DNA from: Urophycis tenuis | Taxonomy: Eukaryota > Chordata > Actinopteri > Gadiformes > Phycidae | Direction: 5' to 3' | DNA length: 64,000 nt | Assembly: GCA_036785325.1 (NCBI GenBank) | Contig: JAXIVH010000015.1 | Coordinates: 5,964,107 to 6,028,106, forward strand | Shown: positions 57,919 through 64,000 of the stretch, in pieces | How positions within the stretch are numbered: position 1 is the stretch's first letter | How the letters are laid out: the number at the start of each line of letters is the position of its first letter | Notes under the pieces: model-generated | Seen by the model: only the letters and a program-made list of their open reading frames with translations | Told to the model about the DNA's origin: nothing | The model's database searches: none | Translations under genes and position numbers: made by a program

Positions 57919-59319
57919 GATCCAAATCACCTACGAAGACACGAACATAAGAACAAGGTGAGAAGAAGAAGGAGATACACACCCTCCTATGATTTTCTCT
58001 GCAGGTGCTGGATGAATGGGGTAACACTGTCTGAAAGAGAAGAGTCTGCACACTGTGTTTGGCTCCCAGGGTGTCTGTTTTCACCAATAAAAACAATGGC
58101 AACACTCATCAGATCTAAACGTAGCAGGAAAGGAACTTTCAGCACTAGTCATTCCTCTTTTCTTCTGGAAATGGGAAAATAGATGCAGACCTGGCATGCC
58201 TGTTGAGATGGCCTCCTTTAGCCCTACAGCTGTCCCCTCCAGTAAATAATGGATTGGTGTGTAAAGCGATCTTGTTTGGGAGCCAGCCTGCACTCTTGGT
58301 CGCTGAAACACGATGACGGAGAAAGGCGGCGATATCTCCTAACAGATCCTGTGAGTGATTGAGACTTAATATGTCTAACACATGACACTGTGACAAAGAA
58401 AAATAACTGTTCTATCTGGTTGGGTCAAGAATTGGTGTAAGAGGCAGATTCACAGCAGAGGGCAGTAAAGAGACACGTCGTTGATGGAGATGATGGTTAT
58501 TGGGACAACTTTTGCCTATGAAAGTTCTGGTCAAAAGAGTGTAATTGCAGGTGTTTGAAATACTCATCAAACGAAACACACCGATGTTGGTGTCTGTCTT
58601 TCATTCGAGTGCTTCAAAGGCACACCTTTAATGTGTTAATGGGCTCATGTCTTCACCACATAAGCCCACTGGAAGAAGGTCTTTGTGGATGTTCTGCAGT
58701 TTAGTGTTGTTATCCTACAGGATCCGGATGCTGTAGCCTTGACGATGGTGAAGCTTCCGTCTCAAAACAGATGGTCTCAAAACTTGTCGGCAAAATGTTA
58801 TTTGTCCTGCACACTCAGGCCTTCTCATGTCAAGTACGAAGAATCAAAATTAGCTGATTGTGTGACATTCACTGTTTGCCACTGTTTTTATTGTACTGTA
58901 TATACTGTATATATGTATTGTACGTATTTGTCTCTTTTATATATAACCCTGCATCAGTGTAGACAGCAATGAAAGAATTTTATTGCACAGAGAAACTTGT
59001 GAATCTTTTGAATCTTGAATCTTGAATTCAAATGGAAAGAATGAAGTAAGACACATTGAAAAGACAACGCTTAGGTTGGCTTTCGATTCGCCAACCTCCG
59101 ATTCGGCACTTAAGGGGAAAGTTAAGGGTAAATTAACTTTTTGTGCAGTGCGATTGTTTGTCCACTGTTTTTTTGTGACAGTTCTTGATGTGAAAACCTT
59201 TTAGACATTTCAGGTAAGACATCAGCTTTGCCTGACACATACTATTATTATATGTATTGTATCTGTGAAACTTTTATTTTATTTCTGAAAATGCTAAAGG
59301 GGAGATTTCACCATTTTTG

Positions 59320-59625
59320 TTTTATCCCAAGACGTCGTTAGACCAGGTCCAGATCATAAACCACTGTAGGCCCACCTACACTTCTCAAATCTGGACTGGA
59401 TTAATGTACAGACCCTGAAGATTAACAAAAAAACACTGTCTCTGTCTCTGATCCAGTCCAGATTAAAGGTTAGAATAAAGGTTTAGAATAAAGGTTTCAC
59501 AAATCAGAGACTGTTTTTATGACTCTTCAGGGTCTGTACATTAATCCAGTGCAGATTTGAGAAATTTAGGCACAGTGGTTTTTGATCTGGATACTGGCCC
59601 TGGGGTGATAAAACCAACTAGAACG
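59320..59625. mobile_element. Fold-back (palindromic) element of about 300 bp
   Basis: The left arm at about 59325-59445 reappears as its reverse complement in the right arm at about 59500-59620. A 40-bp stretch containing CTGGATTAATGTACAGACCC is nearly identical in both arms, and outer parts with CCAGATCA and AACCACTGT also match. It is non-coding with a short AT-rich centre. Confidence 0.8.
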
Positions 59626-60498
59626 ACACTGTGAATATATTAAAACTCCAGTTTTGTTTGCTCACCTTCAAACACAACCTGGTACACCTTTGCCGTTGGC
59701 ATTAATACAACAATGGATAACTCATCGCTATTTTGCACCGTTGCCTAATTCATGTCAGCCATCAAGCCTCTACACCTGCATGTTCCTTGAGAAGGTTCCT
59801 TCGCCCACTATGTTCTGAGGAGTTTCCATGGCTTAGCGAGAGCCATGAACACTAGTGTACCAGCCTCGGAGCCCTTGAGAAGGACACCGGACACTTCACC
59901 CACAGTAATACATTTGTAATGAATGACCTACAGCTATTTTATTTTAATTTAATTCAAAAGGGAACACATGGAAACAGCCTACCATCACCTTACTATCCTC
60001 ACACACATGGAGCCATCATTCAAATAATGCGTAGCTGTCGCACATGTTTGTGTGCAATTTAACGCACATCTTAGTGACAACGCAAGTCGTGGTTCTTCGC
60101 TTAGGCAGATCAAAACAATTATGGACTTTTTTCGCTGTCGCCATGACAATATTTACCTTAGCACGTGTGCGAGGGCACCTCACGTTCATTGGAGAACTGT
60201 AGACGAGCCTAGCAGCACAGCCTGGGGGAGAACTATGAACTGTAGCATTATACCAGTCTAGCACAACACAATTTTCCGCCTTTTGCTTTCTATTATCTCT
60301 TTCTCGCTCTCTCATTCTCTCTCTCTCCCCCTCTCTTTTTCTCTTTCCTCTATCTGAAATGAATGAAAATCCCGCTCTCTCTCGCTAATAACGCTCATTT
60401 GGAGCATCCTGTCCTGGGGCGAGGTTCCTACTCGGAAGCAGACCCATACATTATTTAAATGCTTATTCGTTTAATTATTTGTCATGTTCATTAGTCTC

Positions 60499-60500
<2 letters not shown>

Positions 60501-60580
<80 letters not shown>
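60501..60580. repeat. (AT)n microsatellite
   Basis: About 40 uninterrupted AT units. Confidence 0.97.
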
Positions 60581-60582
<2 letters not shown>

Positions 60583-60831
60583 TGTAATCGTGACACACTC
60601 GTCAGGGATTTGTTTTTAACAATGTTGTGGAGACATTTGTTGTTTAATATTTAGTCAATAATCAAGAAACCGTTTGTACTTCAATGGACACCTACAATGT
60701 CTACTTTATGTCTATTTCCATGTGTTTTTACGCCTACATTTCTTATGTCAAAGAGAATCTGTAAAAAAACCAAAACAAATGTCAACATTGGCCTCAATTC
60801 AACACATTGTTATCCAATGCTAAAACTCACC

Positions 60832-61152
60832 GTTTTGAGTAAATCCAACAGAAACATTTGTTCATTCTTGGACGTGTGCAGCACAGTCGCTTCAGTTCTC
60901 ACTCTTCTTGAAGAACAGTTTTATTTGGGTCCACAGTCCACACTAAGTCCTGCTCTTCAATTATCACAGACAGACACTGGCAGCTGTCTCTCAGTCCTCT
61001 CCCGTGTGTCCACACACCTGATGCTCGGGCCGATCGCTCCTCTTCCAATCTCAACTCCGCGGGAGATTGTCATCCTGCTGAGAGCGCGACACGGGCGCTC
61101 ATTTAGCCAGGCGTGACGTCAGTCTTCTACCGCCGGGGGACTTGCTCTTATA
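60832..61152 (-). promoter_or_regulatory. Candidate GAL3ST1 promoter and 5' non-coding exon
   Basis: On the minus strand, TTATAAG at 61152-61146 is followed about 25 bp later by a perfect CRE palindrome TGACGTCA at 61121-61114, a plausible core promoter. A good donor (CAAAACG|gtgagt) lies at about 60832, compatible with a non-coding first exon spliced to the acceptor at 57930. Inferred from motifs only. Confidence 0.4.
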
Positions 61153-62460
61153 ATTCATAAAAGAGGGAGGGGGGTGGGGTGGGGGGGAGGCAACGAGACT
61201 CGAGGCTAAAGAAACGCGCAGCAGAAGCCCATTCTGTGGGTACACACAGTGGGCCCATTGAGATAGACACCGGAGTCTGCGCTGCAAGCTGATAGGAGGA
61301 GAGAGTCGTGGTGGGGGGGGGGGGGGGCATCATATAAAAAGAATGATTGCAAGCAAGCCGAGCTACAAAAGCTTCAATTGTGACGCTGGTTCAATACGTC
61401 TCTTCATCTGCATTGTTCCGATGGCGTTTTGAGCAGGCTATAGGCCCCCAGGCGGCCCGTCTGATGGATGGAGCACATGGATCGCACCACGCAATTGTAA
61501 ACACAGATTGGCCCTGTTCTGTACAGCAACAATGGCCGGCGGTTGCGCTGCAAATCCAGTGGTCATATATTTGTGTGCACACACACCGGCAACAGCCGGC
61601 AATATCAATGGTTTTGCGTTTAGTTATGCTTCAATTAATTGTAAACACCAGAAAGCACACACAGACACACACGTGTTATACACATACTGTGGCAGTTTTT
61701 ACAGCCCGTGCCCTGCTACCAACAGGACACAGGTGAGCGAGAATTGAACCATGCACTGCAAAAAGCAGTGCATGGTTCAATTCCTCCCCCCCCCCCCCCC
61801 CCCCAGCAGCTGGACGAGTCCATTCGGCGCCGCCTGCCAGGGTGTAGCAATATGTGGTCATAAAGTCTCATCCGTTTACAGTACAGTGTGCACCCGAGCC
61901 GTCCTGGCTTCCCCCCCCCCCTCGGCACACTGTGGCCCTTCAGCCAGCCGGGCGGAGGGGCCGGAGAAGCATGCGGCCGGTCCCGCCCCCGCTGTACCCA
62001 TGGTGCGGCCACAACACAGGGCCCATTGTTGGGCGGGGTATGCACGCACCCCGGTGCCAGGCCGAGACCCGGACTGCTCGAGCAGAAAAGTGGAATGCAA
62101 ATGGTGGAGTGGGGAGGAGGAGGGGTGAGGGGAAGGCCATCCAGTGTGCACCCCGCCGGCAACGGCATCACGGCACATTATAGGGTGCGAGGGTGGAGGC
62201 GCTTTGACGTCAGCACCGCCCACCAAAATGCCCCCCCCCCCCCCCCTCGCCCCAGCGGACTCGGTGCACCCGGTGGATATGGATGCTTGGTAGCTTTCGG
62301 AATGAAGTGCTCCTGTCCCGGACCGCCGCGGGTCATCCTGTTCCCATCCTCTACCCACTGTGCAAGTTCACATCCACGCACGGTACAGAATTAATGAGCT
62401 GAGGTTATTTACGTTCCATTCTTTTAGACGACCGACAAATAGGCAGTTGTCTTATTAAGT
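61153..62460. other. Intergenic region between GAL3ST1 and PES1
   Basis: GC-rich with many C or G homopolymers (61311-61327, 61786-61804, 61910-61921, 62229-62246). It contains a perfect hairpin at 61741-61783. No coding exon was recognised; overlapping frames on both strands are composition artefacts. Confidence 0.5.
61741..61783. repeat. Perfect 19-bp hairpin
   Basis: Arms at 61741-61759 and 61765-61783 are exact reverse complements around AAAAA. The right arm ends in GGTTCAATTC, which matches a tRNA T-arm/B-box. Confidence 0.95.
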
Positions 62461-62461
62461 C

Positions 62462-62467
62462 TTTATT
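62462..62467 (-). terminator. Poly(A) signal candidate of PES1
   Basis: Minus-strand AATAAA, about 255 bp after the stop codon. Confidence 0.55.
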
Positions 62468-62722
62468 TTTTTACAGAGCGACACGTAAAGTATACAACAA
62501 CAGGTTAAAATTGGTAGGAAATATATATAGACAATCGTTCAGTTGAAACAACCCGCAAGAGGAAGTGATGTCACACTCTGCAGGCAACACTTTAATCTCC
62601 TGCCATTCACACTGAATGGGTCTACAGCGAGCCCACTGTGCTCTACACAAGGCCACTTTGGCACAAGTCCCGAGACGCGGGGCTGCGTCTGCCAGGCCAG
62701 TCTTTGAAAGCCTGATGTCCGA

Positions 62723-63698
62723 TTACTGTTTCTTAGCCTTCTTCTTCCTGTCGGCCTTGCTTGCATCATCGTGGGCCTTTCTCTTGGCGGTGAGCTTGTT
62801 TGCCTGTGATGGGGGAGAAATCACACTTTAGCTATAATTCCATATGAGGTCTTGGGGAGAGAGGAAGACAACATGAATGAATATAATGCGCGCTAAATAA
62901 AAGGCCCATTCCAGCTGCCAATGTCTTCTCAGGGGGACTTGCCTCTCGAACTTTGCGTTTCTTCCCGAACATGATCTTGTCGTACAGGTACTTCTCCTTC
63001 TTCTTCATCATCATGATGGCCAGACGCTTCTCCTCAGCCTTCTCCTCCTGCTCCAGGCGCCCTCGGTCCTCTTTCTTCACCTTGCCAGGAGTCACCTTCA
63101 CAGAGAGAGCCTGCGCGGCAGCAGAGTTCAAAGGTCAGGACCAGGGAGGTGAAGGTTTAGCGGCGAGGCAAGCGTCGCAGCACCCTTACCTTGCCCTGGG
63201 ATCGCTGCGTCTCCATCTTCTTCAGATTCTGTTCTTCTGCCTTTTCTTCCTCCTCCTCTTCCTCCTCCTCCTCCTCCTCCTCATCGTCGTCGTCATCATC
63301 GTCTTCTTCCTCCTCCTCCTCCTCCTCATCTTGTCCTAGAATTGAAAAAGAATCAGTTCACTACATTTATAGCTCCATTGCCGGCTACCCTGTAAACAAC
63401 CCTTCAATTCAGTTGTAATAAGATGGAGGACAGCTGAGTTTCCTTCAGCACGTATCCAGCATGTGACCACCAGGTCACCATGTCAGCCAATCAGAGGGTG
63501 GCGGGCCCCGTACCTATGTCTTCACCGCGCTGCAGGGCCATGATCTTTAGCTTCTCCGGTGGGACGTAGTCACCCTCCTTCTCCTCCACGAAGGGGGACA
63601 GGTGGGGGGGTAGCGTCACCCCGATGAAGTAGTCCTCCACCGGCAGGAGGATCCTGGCATTGATGGAATCGAACACCCACTGGGGCTGGATGTAGTAC
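62723..63698 (-). CDS. pes1: Pescadillo (PES1), 3' four exons; continues past the window
   Basis: Nucleolar ribosome-biogenesis factor of the PeBoW complex (with BOP1 and WDR12), needed for 60S subunit maturation. Exons in transcript order: 63698-63514, 63335-63190, 63110-62943, 62803-62723. The first encodes the end of the BRCT domain (YYIQPQWVFDSINAR, LPPHLSPF) and the next a long Asp/Glu-rich tract. Then come the conserved RLAIMMMKKKEKYLYDKIMFGKKRK segment (here described by its parts RLAIMMMKK and KIMFGKKRK) and the basic C-terminus. The donor at 62943 is GC (GAG|gcaagt). Upstream exons lie beyond 64000. PES1 next to GAL3ST1 matches human 22q12.2. Confidence 0.95.
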
Positions 63699-64000
63699 CT
63701 GCCACGTGGACACGCGGGGACAGAGAGAGCCAGGGTTACAAAGCACCTTGTAATGAATGGAAACATTCAGAATACAGACTACTAACATGCAAAATTAGCG
63801 ATGAGCAATGCAAACACACGCGTGTCAATGCCGCTTCACAATCTACAACTGGGTCATTCCATGTGAAAACAGCCAATATCAGGGTACCTCGTACATGGCA
63901 CCCCTCAGATTTTGCTGAAAAGCTATCAAACAACAAGCAATCTTTTTAAATAGCTTTGTTGATGATTTTGTTGCAGTCTTATCCCCGTGACCTTAAGTTT
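63699..64000. other. PES1 intron to window end
   Basis: No exon was recognised. Confidence 0.5.

Larger units (their letters stand above)
57931..60830. other. GAL3ST1 5' intron region, mostly non-coding
   Basis: No coding exon was recognised. Contains an A-rich LINE-like end near 58960-59035, the fold-back element at 59320-59625, and a pure (AT)n tract at 60501-60580. Confidence 0.45.

Noticed and set aside
61716..62394. Proline- and glycine-rich open frames on both strands
   Set aside because: Homopolymer and GC-composition artefacts; no conserved domain and no consistent splice sites.

Overview
The window is vertebrate nuclear DNA, almost certainly from a ray-finned fish. All gene models are intron-split with GT-AG or GC-AG boundaries. 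The protein families are vertebrate. The interspersed repeats are of teleost type: tRNA-head SINEs with an L2-like 3' tail, L2-like LINE remnants, a Tc1-like transposon and hAT-like termini. Dinucleotide microsatellites are very dense. The exact species cannot be read from the sequence. There is one 200-N assembly gap (36723-36922).

Layout from left to right. 386-4874 (-): a facilitative hexose transporter of the SLC2A11 (GLUT11) type, 11 coding exons, first exon not found. 7312-17384 (+): a 448-residue dynamin/EHD-like GTPase with C-terminal membrane segments, 12 exons, divergent from the transporter; I have no gene name for it. 20090-33743 (-): AIFM3, a Rieske plus FAD/NAD oxidoreductase, 18 exons found. 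One of its introns (24656-29392) holds a hAT-like non-autonomous element that was later hit by an intact 1086-codon LINE. That LINE carries a restriction-like endonuclease and sits behind a truncated copy of its own 3' end, all inside a 57-bp target duplication. 38922-39578 (-): a single-exon claudin of the claudin-22/24 type. 41302-48415 (-): LZTR1, 19 exons, kelch plus BTB-BACK. 49080-54870: transposon-rich, with decayed LINEs, a 4.2-kb inverted-repeat pair and an intact Tc1-like transposon with a DD37E catalytic triad. 55738-57918 (-): GAL3ST1 (cerebroside sulfotransferase), two coding exons. 62723-63698 (-): the 3' four exons of PES1 (pescadillo), running off the right edge.

Exon phases were checked by hand. 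Every spliced model closes in frame; the exceptions are the missing first exons of slc2a11 and aifm3 and the truncated pes1. From established knowledge, human AIFM3 and LZTR1 are neighbours at 22q11.21, SLC2A11 lies at 22q11.23, and GAL3ST1 and PES1 are neighbours at 22q12.2. This 64 kb is therefore a compact teleost counterpart of several human chromosome-22 segments. The genes are unrelated in function and are not an operon; the shared theme is conserved synteny.

The most interesting material is mobile: the nested LINE dimer in the AIFM3 intron, the intact DD37E transposon, two fold-back elements and a perfect 19-bp hairpin near 61.76 kb. Three introns use GC instead of GT donors. No CRISPR, rRNA or convincing tRNA gene was seen.
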